This document shows positions 1 to 6,824 of a stretch of 10,917 nucleotides of DNA, in pieces (the stretch's first letter is position 1; the number at the start of each line of letters is the position of its first letter). The stretch is from an uncultured Actinomyces sp. (GTDB taxonomy: Bacteria; Actinomycetota; Actinomycetes; Actinomycetales; Actinomycetaceae), in the NCBI GenBank assembly GCA_900556405.1, contig USPB01000053.1, positions 1 to 10,917 of the forward strand, read 5' to 3'. Made by a program: the position numbers and the translations under genes. Under the pieces are notes generated by a model, which worked only from the letters and a program-made list of their open reading frames with translations, searched no databases and had not been told where the DNA came from.

Positions 1-1679
1 AGTGGTGGAAGGGCGCGGTCGTCTACCAGATCTATCCGCGCTCCTTCAAGGATTCGAACGGTGACGGCTTTGGCGACCTGGAGGGGATCCGCTCCAAGCT
101 CGACTACCTGCAGGCCCTCGGCGTGGACGTCCTGTGGCTCTCGCCGATCTACGCGTCCCCGCAGGCCGACAACGGCTACGACATCGCCGACTACTACGAC
201 ATCGACCCGATGTTCGGCACTCTGTCGGACTTCGACCGACTGCTGGAGGGCGTCCACGAGCGGGGCATGCGCCTCGTCATGGACCTGGTTGTCAACCACT
301 CCTCCGACGAGAACCCGTGGTTCGTCGAGTCGCGTTCCTCCCGGGATAACCCGAAGCGTGACTGGTACATCTGGCGCGATCCTCGCCCCGGGTGCGTGGG
401 CGGCGAGGCCGGGGCTGAGCCCAACAACTGGGGGTCCTTCTTCTCTGGCTCGGCCTGGGCGTGGGACGAGGCCACGGGACAGTACTACCTGCATCTGTTC
501 CACAAGAAGCAGCCCGACCTGAATTGGGAGAACCCGCAGGTTCGCGCGGCCGTCTACGAGATGATGAACTGGTGGCTCGACCGCGGCGTTGACGGTTTCC
601 GCATGGACGTCATCAACCTGATCTCGAAGGATCCGGGCTTGCCCGACGGCGTCGTCTACCCCGGGCGCGCGTGGGGCGAGGGATTCCCGCACTTCTCCGA
701 AGGGCCTCACCTGCACGAATATCTCGCGCAGATGCGCCGCGAGGTCTTCGAGGGCCGCAGCGGTACCATGACGGTCGGCGAGTGCCCGGGTGTGCGCCGC
801 GACAACGTCCTGCTGTTCACGGACCCGGCGCGGCGCGAGCTCGACATGGTGTTCCAGTTCGACCACGTCGACCTCGGCCTCGAAGCGGGCAAGTTCCACC
901 CGCGCCCGCTGCGCCCCGGCGAGCTCGCCGACTGCTTGAGCGCCTGGCAGGAGGCCCAGGGCGAGGTCGGCTGGAACAGTCTCTACCTGGACAATCACGA
1001 CCAGCCGCGCGCCGTCAGCCGCTTCGGTGACGAGGAGTGGCGCTACGAGTCGGCCACCGCCCTGGCGACGGCCCTGCACATGCTGCGCGGCACGCCCTAC
1101 GTGTACCAGGGCGAGGAACTCGGCATGACCAACGGCGTTTTCGGTGGCATCGAGGACTACCGAGATGTCGAGGCGCTGCGCTATTACCGCGAGGCGGTGG
1201 AGTCGGGGGAGAGCCCCGAGGCCGTCCTGAAGGGCCTGGCCTTCACCGGCCGCGACAACGCGCGCACCCCCGTCCAGTGGGACGCAAGCGAGAACGCCGG
1301 TTTCACGCAGGGTTCCCCGTGGATCAGCGTCACCCCCAACTATCGGGAGATTAACGCCGCCTCCCAGGTCGGCGACCCATCCTCCATCTACGCCTACTAC
1401 CGCGCGCTCGCGGACATCCGACACGGGCTCCCCGTCATCGCGGCCGGTGCGTTCGAGCGCATCGACACCCCCTCGCCCGCGATCTTCGCCTATCGCCGCA
1501 CCCTCGGCGAGGCCGTGGCAACGGTCCTCGTCAACCTCTCCTCCCAGCCCGCCTCCCTCGGCGAGGCGGGACGTGAGATCAGCGGAGAGCTCCTCCTGTC
1601 CAACCGCGACCTGCCCGAGGCCGACCGGGGTATTCCGGAGAGCCTCGGAGAATGGGAGGCCCGAGTCTACATGCGCTAA
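1..1679 (+). CDS. GH13 alpha-glucosidase, oligo-1,6-glucosidase/dextran glucosidase type (5' partial)
   Basis: Hydrolyses terminal alpha-1,6-linked glucose from isomaltooligosaccharides, probably in the cytoplasm. The reading frame is open from position 3 (WWKGAVVYQIYPRSF), which lies very near the N-terminus in this family, so only a few residues and the start codon are missing upstream. An EF-hand-like metal loop DSNGDGFGD is at 51-77. The GH13 catalytic triad is complete: Asp nucleophile in FRMDVIN (codon 606-608), Glu acid/base in TVGECPG (780-782) and Asp stabiliser in LDNHDQPR (999-1001). The Val directly after the nucleophile is the known marker of alpha-1,6 preference in oligo-1,6-glucosidases and dextran glucosidases; alpha-1,4 enzymes usually have Thr or Ala. 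The C-terminal beta domain follows and the TAA stop is at 1677-1679. The downstream GH66 gene supports a role in alpha-glucan use. Alternatives are a broader alpha-glucosidase or a sucrose isomerase-like enzyme. Confidence 0.93.
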   Translation, partial: WWKGAVVYQIYPRSFKDSNGDGFGDLEGIRSKLDYLQALGVDVLWLSPIYASPQADNGYDIADYYDIDPMFGTLSDFDRLLEGVHERGMRLVMDLVVNHSSDENPWFVESRSSRDNPKRDWYIWRDPRPGCVGGEAGAEPNNWGSFFSGSAWAWDEATGQYYLHLFHKKQPDLNWENPQVRAAVYEMMNWWLDRGVDGFRMDVINLISKDPGLPDGVVYPGRAWGEGFPHFSEGPHLHEYLAQMRREVFEGRSGTMTVGECPGVRRDNVLLFTDPARRELDMVFQFDHVDLGLEAGKFHPRPLRPGELADCLSAWQEAQGEVGWNSLYLDNHDQPRAVSRFGDEEWRYESATALATALHMLRGTPYVYQGEELGMTNGVFGGIEDYRDVEALRYYREAVESGESPEAVLKGLAFTGRDNARTPVQWDASENAGFTQGSPWISVTPNYREINAASQVGDPSSIYAYYRALADIRHGLPVIAAGAFERIDTPSPAIFAYRRTLGEAVATVLVNLSSQPASLGEAGREISGELLLSNRDLPEADRGIPESLGEWEARVYMR

Positions 1680-1694
1680 CTCCACATGACGATT

Positions 1695-1733
1695 CCCCCG
1701 GGGCCGGCACCGATGGCCGCCCCGGGGGTCTTC
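1695..1733 (+). terminator. GC-rich hairpin terminator after the GH13 gene
   Basis: Starting 16 bp after the stop codon, CCCCCGGGGC (1695-1704) pairs without mismatch with GCCCCGGGGG (1719-1728). After a one-base bulge the stem extends by GGC/GCC around a 7-base loop. The tail is TCTTC, a weak U-tract, which is common for terminators in high-GC genomes. It would separate the GH13 transcript from the GH66 gene, suggesting that the two are not strictly one operon. Confidence 0.7.
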
Positions 1734-1766
1734 ATAGGCCTCGTCACCGACGAAGGAGACGACGCC

Positions 1767-1796
1767 TCGACGCGCGCACGCAGCACGCGCGCTCGA
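1767..1796. repeat. Imperfect inverted repeat in the GH66 upstream region
   Basis: TCGACGCGCG (1767-1776) is mirrored by CGCGCG-C-TCGA (1786-1796), one inserted base apart, with a loop of about 9 bases. It lies about 75 bp upstream of the GH66 start, beyond the terminator. It could be a hairpin or protein site, or simply a by-product of CG-rich sequence. No clear -35/-10 pair was found anywhere in 1734-1871. Confidence 0.3.
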
Positions 1797-1841
1797 CGGA
1801 GGCCATTTGTGCTCCGTCCTCGCCCGACCCACGCGCGGGGC

Positions 1842-1855
1842 AGACAACGATGTCT
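1842..1855. promoter_or_regulatory. Candidate LacI/GalR-family operator before the GH66 gene
   Basis: AGACAACGATGTCT is a 14-bp near-palindrome centred on CG: half-sites AGACAA and AGACAT (reverse complement) agree at 5 of 6 positions. Even symmetry with a central CpG is typical of LacI/GalR-family operators, which commonly control sugar-use genes in actinobacteria. It sits 16 bp before the start codon and immediately upstream of the Shine-Dalgarno AAAAGGA (1858-1864), where a bound repressor would block transcription. No regulator gene is in the window, so the assignment is inference from one site. Confidence 0.4.
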
Positions 1856-1871
1856 TGAAAAGGAACACACC

Positions 1872-4427
1872 ATGAAATCGCGAGTATTACCCGCGAAAAT
1901 AGCGATCGTTGCGACGGCAGCGGCGACCGCTGCCGGAATCATCGGGATGGTGACGCCGGCGCACGCCCAGGCGCAGATCACACGCGTCTGGACAGAAAAC
2001 GCCCGATACCTGCCCAACCAGAGCGTTGACGTGACCGCCCAGGTCACCGGCGCCTCCCACGTCCGATTCCGCCTCATGCACCTGGGCGAACAGGTCATGG
2101 CCTCGGACGAACGGCCCGTCGACGGATACGGGCGCGCATCCTGGGAGTTCAGCGCCCCCGACCGCGACTACACCGGCTACGTCATTGAAGCCGACTCGGA
2201 CAACGGCGCGCAGGGCGAGACCGCGCTGGACGTGTCCTCCGACCCGTATCGCTACCTGCGCTTCGGATTCCTGGACTCCTATCCCCAGGGCATGAGCGGA
2301 GCGGACCAGCAGAGAGCCGTCGACGACCTCGCCCAGAAGTACCACATCAATGCCCTGCAGTTCTACGACTGGATGTACCGCCACGAGGCACCGGTTCCCT
2401 ACGACGGAAACGGCGTTGCCCCGACCTGGTCCTCGTGGGGCGGGGAGGAAATGTCGCGAGACACCATTACGGGCCTCATTCATGCCGCCCAGTGGCGTTC
2501 CGTCGAGGCCTACCCGTACTCCATGAGCTACGCGGCGCTCAACGGCTACGAATCCTACGGGGTGAGCCCCGACTGGCGGCTGACCTACCGCTCGAGTGGG
2601 GCTCCCTGGTCCTTCGAAATGCTGGCGAATCGTCCGGACTCCACCCTGTGGATCATGGACCCATCCAACCCTGCGTGGCGCTCGCACATCGTCTCCCAGT
2701 ACGTCCACCAGAGCGAAGACATCGGGTTCGACGGAACCCACCTCGACCAGCTCGGCGACTGGGGGCACAGCGAGGATCACCAGGGAGGTATGGCGACAAC
2801 CGGAGGCGTACCGGTCGATCTGCCCAAAGCCTTCGGCACGCTCATCGATCAGACGGCTGACGCCACCGGGAAACCCGTCGGAATGAACGCGGTCGACGGC
2901 TTCGGCATGGACCACATGGCCGCCGGATCCGCGACCTACGAGTACACGGAAATGTGGGACTCCCACGAACGCTACGAGGACGTGCAAAACTACCTCCAGC
3001 AACAGCGCATCCTGTCGGGGAACAAGCCCGCCGTCGTCGCCGGATACGTCAACAACAAGTGGAACAACGGCCCCGGGTACGAGGCCGAAGCCTCGACCGC
3101 AACGCGCACGGGCGTGCAGGTGGCCACCGATCACCGCGATTACTCAGGCACGGGATTCATCGACCACTTCGGTGAGCGCGGAGACTCCGTGACCTTCCGC
3201 GTCCACGTGGACGCCTCGCGCAACTACGGCCTCGTCCCCCGGTGGTCCAACGCCACGGGAGACATGGCGGCGCGAACCTTCTCCGTCGACGGGCGCGTCG
3301 TCTCGCGAAACGTCCTTCTTGGCCTCACGCAGGACTGGGACCACTGGAACATCGAGGGAGGCACCTGGGCGTATCTCACCGAGGGCGACCACACCGTCAC
3401 GATCAGCGTCGACGAGGGCGACTACGGGTACATCAACCTCGACGAGCTGCACATCAACTCCTTCTCCACCCCCTCCGTCCAACTCTTCGACGCGGCGCTC
3501 GCGGCCAACGGTGCCAGCCACATCGAGATGGGGCAGGGCGACCGCATGATTGCCGCCGCCTACTTCCCGGACCGCACCAAGTGGATGGACGAGGAACTGA
3601 CGCAGTGGATCACCCGCTACTACGACGTCACCACCGGCTACGAGGAGCTCTTCTACGGGCCGACCCTGCGCCCCCTCGACGACTCGATCGTGGAGATCCC
3701 CGGATACAACGTGTCACGCAACGGCCTGAAAAACACGATCTACGCCCGCGTCATGCGCTCGGGCGGGATGGACGTCATCCACCTGATCAACCTGCTGGGC
3801 AACGACGAATTCTGGCGTGACCCCGGCAACGCGGTGAGCGACACGGGGTCCTTCACCGTGCGCTACCACTACGGTGACTCGCCCACGCCGGGCACCGTCT
3901 ACAAGGTCACGCCGGACACTGAGCGCGGGACGCGAGCCGTCGCCCTGCGCTCGCGGCTCGGCACCGACGAGAAAGGTAACTACGTCGATATCGACGTCGA
4001 CAACCTCCACGCCTGGGACGTGCTCTACATGGGGCAGAACGCGACCGGCAACGGCAACGTCGTGAACCAGGGGCAAAAGTGCATGGACGTTCGAGAGGGA
4101 GCATCCGCCAACGGGACGCCCATCCAGCTCTACGACTGCGCCTCGGTTCCCGCCCAGCGCGTCACCTACGACGGCAACACGCTCTCCGTCATGGGTAAGT
4201 GCGTCGACCTCGAATATCAGGGCACCGAGAACGGGACCTACACCCACCTCTGGGACTGCAACGGCGCGCCCTCCCAAACCTGGTACTACACGCCGCGCAA
4301 CCAGTACTACAACCCTCACTCAGGCAAGTGCCTGACGCTGGACGGCGACCACTACACGAACGGCAACCGCCTGACGGTCTGGGATTGTCACGGCGGCGCA
4401 TCCCAGAAGTGGAGCAAACCGCAGTAG
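1872..4427 (+). CDS. Secreted GH66 dextranase / cycloisomaltooligosaccharide glucanotransferase-like enzyme with inserted CBM35 and C-terminal CBM13
   Basis: An 851-residue exported enzyme acting on dextran-type alpha-1,6-glucan by endo-hydrolysis and/or cyclisation. ATG at 1872 is chosen because AGGA (1861-1864) lies 7 bp upstream and a clean signal peptide follows: basic MKSRVLPAK, hydrophobic core, AHA cleavage site at residues 30-32. Domains: N-terminal beta domain (about 35-125); GH66 barrel from about 128 with the family motif LQFYDWMYRHEAP (F164-Y165-D166-W167); probable nucleophile D292 in FDGTHLDQLG and acid/base E360 in YTEMW. Their 68-residue spacing equals that of the Streptococcus mutans dextranase pair (D385/E453). 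A CBM35-like module (about 404-530, from YEAEAS to INLDELHI) interrupts the barrel, as in Bacillus/Paenibacillus CITases. A beta domain (about 610-725) precedes a three-repeat ricin-B lectin domain (about 730-851; KCMDV, KCVDL, KCLTL with SQTW and SQKW). No LPXTG anchor is seen, so it is likely released. Product specificity cannot be settled from sequence. Confidence 0.9.
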   Translation: MKSRVLPAKIAIVATAAATAAGIIGMVTPAHAQAQITRVWTENARYLPNQSVDVTAQVTGASHVRFRLMHLGEQVMASDERPVDGYGRASWEFSAPDRDYTGYVIEADSDNGAQGETALDVSSDPYRYLRFGFLDSYPQGMSGADQQRAVDDLAQKYHINALQFYDWMYRHEAPVPYDGNGVAPTWSSWGGEEMSRDTITGLIHAAQWRSVEAYPYSMSYAALNGYESYGVSPDWRLTYRSSGAPWSFEMLANRPDSTLWIMDPSNPAWRSHIVSQYVHQSEDIGFDGTHLDQLGDWGHSEDHQGGMATTGGVPVDLPKAFGTLIDQTADATGKPVGMNAVDGFGMDHMAAGSATYEYTEMWDSHERYEDVQNYLQQQRILSGNKPAVVAGYVNNKWNNGPGYEAEASTATRTGVQVATDHRDYSGTGFIDHFGERGDSVTFRVHVDASRNYGLVPRWSNATGDMAARTFSVDGRVVSRNVLLGLTQDWDHWNIEGGTWAYLTEGDHTVTISVDEGDYGYINLDELHINSFSTPSVQLFDAALAANGASHIEMGQGDRMIAAAYFPDRTKWMDEELTQWITRYYDVTTGYEELFYGPTLRPLDDSIVEIPGYNVSRNGLKNTIYARVMRSGGMDVIHLINLLGNDEFWRDPGNAVSDTGSFTVRYHYGDSPTPGTVYKVTPDTERGTRAVALRSRLGTDEKGNYVDIDVDNLHAWDVLYMGQNATGNGNVVNQGQKCMDVREGASANGTPIQLYDCASVPAQRVTYDGNTLSVMGKCVDLEYQGTENGTYTHLWDCNGAPSQTWYYTPRNQYYNPHSGKCLTLDGDHYTNGNRLTVWDCHGGASQKWSKPQ

Positions 4428-4431
4428 TGTC

Positions 4432-5412
4432 TCAGTAGTAGTAGGGGTAATCCTCCCAGCGGGGGGCGCGATGCTCGAGGAAGGCGTCGCGCCCCTCCTG
4501 TGCTTCGGCCGTCATGTACGCCATGCGCGTGGCCTCGCCGGCGAAGACCTGCTGACCGGCCAGCCCGTCGTCGGCGAGGTTGAAGGCGAACTTGAGCATG
4601 CGGACGGCCTGCGGGGACTTCGTTGCGATGGTCGCCGCCCACTCCAGGGCTGTCTCCTCCAGCTGTGCGTGGGGGACGGCGCGGTTGATGACGCCCCAGC
4701 GCTCGGCAGTCTGCGCGTCGTAGCGCTCCGCGAGGAAAAAGATCTCGCGTGCCCGCTTGTCGCCCGCCTGACGGGCCAGCAGCGCCGAGCCGTAGCCCGC
4801 GTCGAAGGAGCCGACGTTCGCGTCCGTCTGCATGAAGGCCGCGTGCTCGATGGAGGCGACCGACAGGTCCGCGACCACGTTGAGGGAGTGCCCGCCACCA
4901 GCTGCCCAGCCGGGAACGGCCGCGATGACGACCTTCGGCATTGTGCGGATCAGGCGCTGAACCTCGAGGATGTGCAGGCGTCCGGCGCGAGCGGGGTCGA
5001 TCTGCTCGCGGCGCTGGGCGGTGGCCGCCTCCGGGTCCGCTCCCTCGACCTCGTAGCGGTAGCCGTCGCGGCCTCGGACCCTCTGGTCGCCGCCGGAGCA
5101 GAAGGAATAGCCGCCGTCGCGCGCCGACGGGCCGTTACCCGTCAGGATCACGGCCGCGACCGAGGAGGTCTGGCGCGCGTGGTCGAGCGCGCGGTACAGC
5201 TCGTCGACCGTGCCGGGACGGAAGGCGTTGCGGATGTCGGGGCGGTCAAAGGCGATGCGCACGACCGGCATGTCGGCGCCCTCGGGGCGGCCGTCCACCT
5301 CGGGGCCGCGCGAAATACCGCGGTGGTAGGTGATGTCGGCGAAGTCGAAACCCTCGACCTCGCGCCAACGCGTCGGATCGAAGGTGTCGGAGACGAAGGG
5401 GAGTGCACTCAT
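4432..5412 (-). CDS. menB: 1,4-dihydroxy-2-naphthoyl-CoA synthase
   Basis: A 326-residue crotonase-fold enzyme that cyclises o-succinylbenzoyl-CoA to DHNA-CoA in cytoplasmic menaquinone synthesis. Family landmarks: WREVEGFDFADITYHR, FDRPDIRNAFRP, oxyanion/CoA loop FCSGGDQRVRG, PKVVIAAVPGWAAGGGHSL, QTDANVGSFDAGYGSALLARQ and SPQAVRMLKFAFN, ending in the usual aromatic tail PYYY. D197 in QTD sits where bicarbonate-dependent MenBs such as that of E. coli have Gly, so this belongs to the bicarbonate-independent type like the mycobacterial enzyme; S202, D204 and Y299 are the other active-site residues. Compared with my memory of mycobacterial MenB, it has short extra loops near residues 33-48 and 122-138. 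ATG at 5412 fits the family N-terminus. GAGG lies only one base before it, too close for a normal SD, which fits a leaderless message. Divergent from menC. Confidence 0.96.
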   Translation of the reverse strand: MSALPFVSDTFDPTRWREVEGFDFADITYHRGISRGPEVDGRPEGADMPVVRIAFDRPDIRNAFRPGTVDELYRALDHARQTSSVAAVILTGNGPSARDGGYSFCSGGDQRVRGRDGYRYEVEGADPEAATAQRREQIDPARAGRLHILEVQRLIRTMPKVVIAAVPGWAAGGGHSLNVVADLSVASIEHAAFMQTDANVGSFDAGYGSALLARQAGDKRAREIFFLAERYDAQTAERWGVINRAVPHAQLEETALEWAATIATKSPQAVRMLKFAFNLADDGLAGQQVFAGEATRMAYMTAEAQEGRDAFLEHRAPRWEDYPYYY

Positions 5413-5419
5413 GCCTCGG

Positions 5420-5425
5420 ATTCTA
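5420..5425 (-). promoter_or_regulatory. Candidate -10 box of a leaderless menB promoter
   Basis: On the minus strand TAGAAT (matching actinobacterial TANNNT) lies with 7 bases between it and the menB ATG. A transcript would therefore begin at or within a base of the start codon. No well-spaced SD exists for menB, which supports leaderless translation. No good -35 is visible 17-18 bp upstream, as is common for such promoters. Confidence 0.5.
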
Positions 5426-5632
5426 ATCGACGAGGCGCCGGCGGTGCGGTGCGCGTGCGTGCGGGAGGGTGCTCGGCGGGCCCTGCTGAAGGGGTGGCCA
5501 GGCCCTCCGACGCGTTGGGCGTGTGCAACCTAACCAATCGGAACAAAGGATGCTCTCGTGTTCGCGCATGGTGAGATAACTAGTCACTGATGCGTGTGTC
5601 GTGACATACTCTTGTATTTGCCAGGCGTTCTG

Positions 5633-5652
5633 CTCTGTCAGAGAGTCTGTCA
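5633..5652. repeat. Small palindrome and direct repeat upstream of menC
   Basis: CTCTGTCAGAG (5633-5643) is a perfect 5+1+5 palindrome. TCTGTCA within it (5634-5640) is repeated exactly at 5646-5652, a 12-bp offset. The second copy overlaps a possible -35 (CTGTCA). This is a candidate site for an unknown regulator; short repeats of this size also occur by chance. Confidence 0.3.
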
Positions 5653-5701
5653 CTTTGGGGCGCTTACTGCATAATTGCATACAAGTTTCAGCGTGATCGA
5701 G

Positions 5702-5730
5702 TTGTTGGCGAGCCAAGGTTGCGCGATAAT
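5702..5730 (+). promoter_or_regulatory. Candidate menC promoter (-35/-10)
   Basis: TTGTTG (5702-5707) and GATAAT (5725-5730) are separated by exactly 17 bp and resemble sigma-70/SigA boxes. Transcription would start near 5737, giving a leader of about 20 bases that holds the strong SD AAGGAGG (5744-5750), 6 bp before the menC ATG. Confidence 0.55.
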
Positions 5731-5756
5731 ATTACCGGTAAGTAAGGAGGCTCCTC

Positions 5757-6815
5757 ATGAACGCAGCGCTGCAACCAACGCTCATGCGCATTCCGATGCG
5801 CACACTGAGTCGCCAAGCGCGTTACGCCCTCGAGGGCGTCGACGACATTTTGGTGTACAAGGTAGCGATGACGACGCGTTTCCGCGGGGTGACGCGCCGC
5901 GAGGGTCTTCTTCTGCACGGCCATGCCGGCTGGGGAGAGGCCGCGCCCTTCTGGAACTACGACGACGCGGAGTCGTCCCGTTGGCTGGCGGCCGCGCTCG
6001 AGTCTGCGCGCCGTTTCCCGCCGGTTCCTCGGCGCAAGTTTGTGCCCGTCAACGTGACGATCCCCGTCATTTCCCCCGAAGAGGCCTACGAGCGAGTGAA
6101 GGTCTCGGGCGGATGCGCGACCGCGAAGATCAAGGTCGCCGAACCCGGCGTCAGCCTGAGTCGCGACTGCGCGCGCATCGCCGCCGTCGCCGATGCCCTG
6201 CGTGAGACGGTCGGCGGGCAGGCCATGATCCGCCTCGACGCCAACGGCGCGTGGGAGGTCGACGAGGCTCGCGCCGCGATCCCCGCGATGGCTGCCGCCG
6301 CGGGCGTGGTTCCCATTGAGTATGTGGAGCAGCCCTGCCTGACCGTCGATGAGCTGGCGCAGGTGCGCCGCTCGGTGGACGTTCCTATCGCTGCTGACGA
6401 GTCGATTCGCCGTGCCGAAGACCCGCTTGAGGTGGCCCGCAAGGAAGCCGCCGACGTGGTCATTATCAAGGTGGCGCCTCTCGGAGGCGTGCGTGCAGCA
6501 CTGAAGGTGGCTCGCAAGAGCGGGCTCGGGGTCGTCGTCTCCTCGGCCCTCGAGACCTCCGTCGGCCTGTCGGTCGGCGTCGCCGCGGCCGCCGCGGTGC
6601 CCGGCGTGCCCCGGGCGGCCGGCCTGGCCACGGCCTCGCTGCTGGTGGGGGACGTGACCGAGCCCCTGATTCCCGAGCGCGGACGCCTGCCCGTGGGGCG
6701 GCGCGAACCCGACCAGGAACTCATTGACCGCACGCCGGTCGACGGCGATCTCGTCTCCCGCTGGGGCATGCGCCTCGAGGGTATGGCCGAGCACCTGGGG
6801 GCGGGGGGCCGGTAG
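5757..6815 (+). CDS. menC: o-Succinylbenzoate synthase
   Basis: A 352-residue enolase-superfamily enzyme that dehydrates SHCHC to o-succinylbenzoate in menaquinone synthesis. The superfamily residues are all present: catalytic Lys pair in AKIKVAEPG (K124, K126), metal ligands D161 (RLDANGAW), E191 (EYVEQPC) and D214 (AADESIR), and the second catalytic Lys K238 in IIKVAPLGG. The capping-domain motif FRGVTRREGLLLHGHAGWGE (41-60) resembles actinobacterial MenC. ATG at 5757 follows AAGGAGG by 6 bp, the best SD in the window. The first 25 or so residues are longer than in the mycobacterial protein as I recall it, but no better start is supported by an SD. The TAG stop (6813-6815) lies 9 bp before menD, forming a menC-menD unit. 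N-acylamino acid racemase activity is known in relatives; the men context argues for OSB synthase. Confidence 0.95.
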   Translation: MNAALQPTLMRIPMRTLSRQARYALEGVDDILVYKVAMTTRFRGVTRREGLLLHGHAGWGEAAPFWNYDDAESSRWLAAALESARRFPPVPRRKFVPVNVTIPVISPEEAYERVKVSGGCATAKIKVAEPGVSLSRDCARIAAVADALRETVGGQAMIRLDANGAWEVDEARAAIPAMAAAAGVVPIEYVEQPCLTVDELAQVRRSVDVPIAADESIRRAEDPLEVARKEAADVVIIKVAPLGGVRAALKVARKSGLGVVVSSALETSVGLSVGVAAAAAVPGVPRAAGLATASLLVGDVTEPLIPERGRLPVGRREPDQELIDRTPVDGDLVSRWGMRLEGMAEHLGAGGR

Positions 6816-6818
6816 GCT
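6813..6818 (+). promoter_or_regulatory. Candidate -10 box of a leaderless menD promoter, overlapping the menC stop
   Basis: TAGGCT fits TANNNT and is followed by GGGCGT and then the menD ATG, so a transcript would start at or next to the A of ATG. TAGGCTGGGCG before a start codon is a recurrent leaderless-promoter pattern in actinobacteria. Its first three bases are also the TAG stop of menC. No SD precedes menD at usable spacing, although GGGGGG at 6802-6807 lies far upstream. Confidence 0.55.
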
Positions 6819-6824
6819 GGGCGT

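Larger units (their letters stand above)
5413..5756. other. Divergent menB/menC intergenic region
   Basis: This 344-bp gap separates the divergent menB and menC starts. It is GC-rich near menB and clearly more AT-rich from about 5520 towards menC, which suits promoter DNA. It contains the -10 boxes and repeats listed separately, plus GTCAC (5583-5587) facing GTGAC (5601-5605) as a 5-bp inverted repeat. A second possible promoter for menC is CTGTCA (5647-5652), 17 bp, CATAAT (5670-5675). No convincing coding sequence or structured RNA was seen; an antisense frame of 97 codons across it has no recognisable domain. Confidence 0.5.

Noticed and set aside
1686..1871. Upstream extension of the GH66 reading frame to an ATG at 1686
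   Set aside because: The extra 62 residues are low-complexity Arg/Ala/Thr-rich and cover the terminator hairpin. The ATG at 1872 has a proper SD and begins a textbook signal peptide.
1887..3134. 415-codon antisense open frame opposite the GH66 gene
   Set aside because: It is a shadow of the coding strand in GC-rich DNA; the Val/Gly/Arg-rich product has no domain, and the opposite strand encodes clear GH66 motifs.
4434..4442. GTAGTAGTAG trinucleotide run at the menB 3' end
   Set aside because: It is simply the codons of the conserved C-terminal Tyr-Tyr-Tyr of MenB, not a functional repeat.
4471..5574. 367-codon plus-strand frame opposite menB
   Set aside because: The menB strand carries all the catalytic motifs; this frame is a compositional artefact.
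5423..5716. 97-codon minus-strand frame in the menB/menC gap
   Set aside because: No recognisable domain, no good SD, Arg/Pro-rich end in the GC-rich part, and it would overlap promoter signals. A real small protein is not excluded but not supported.
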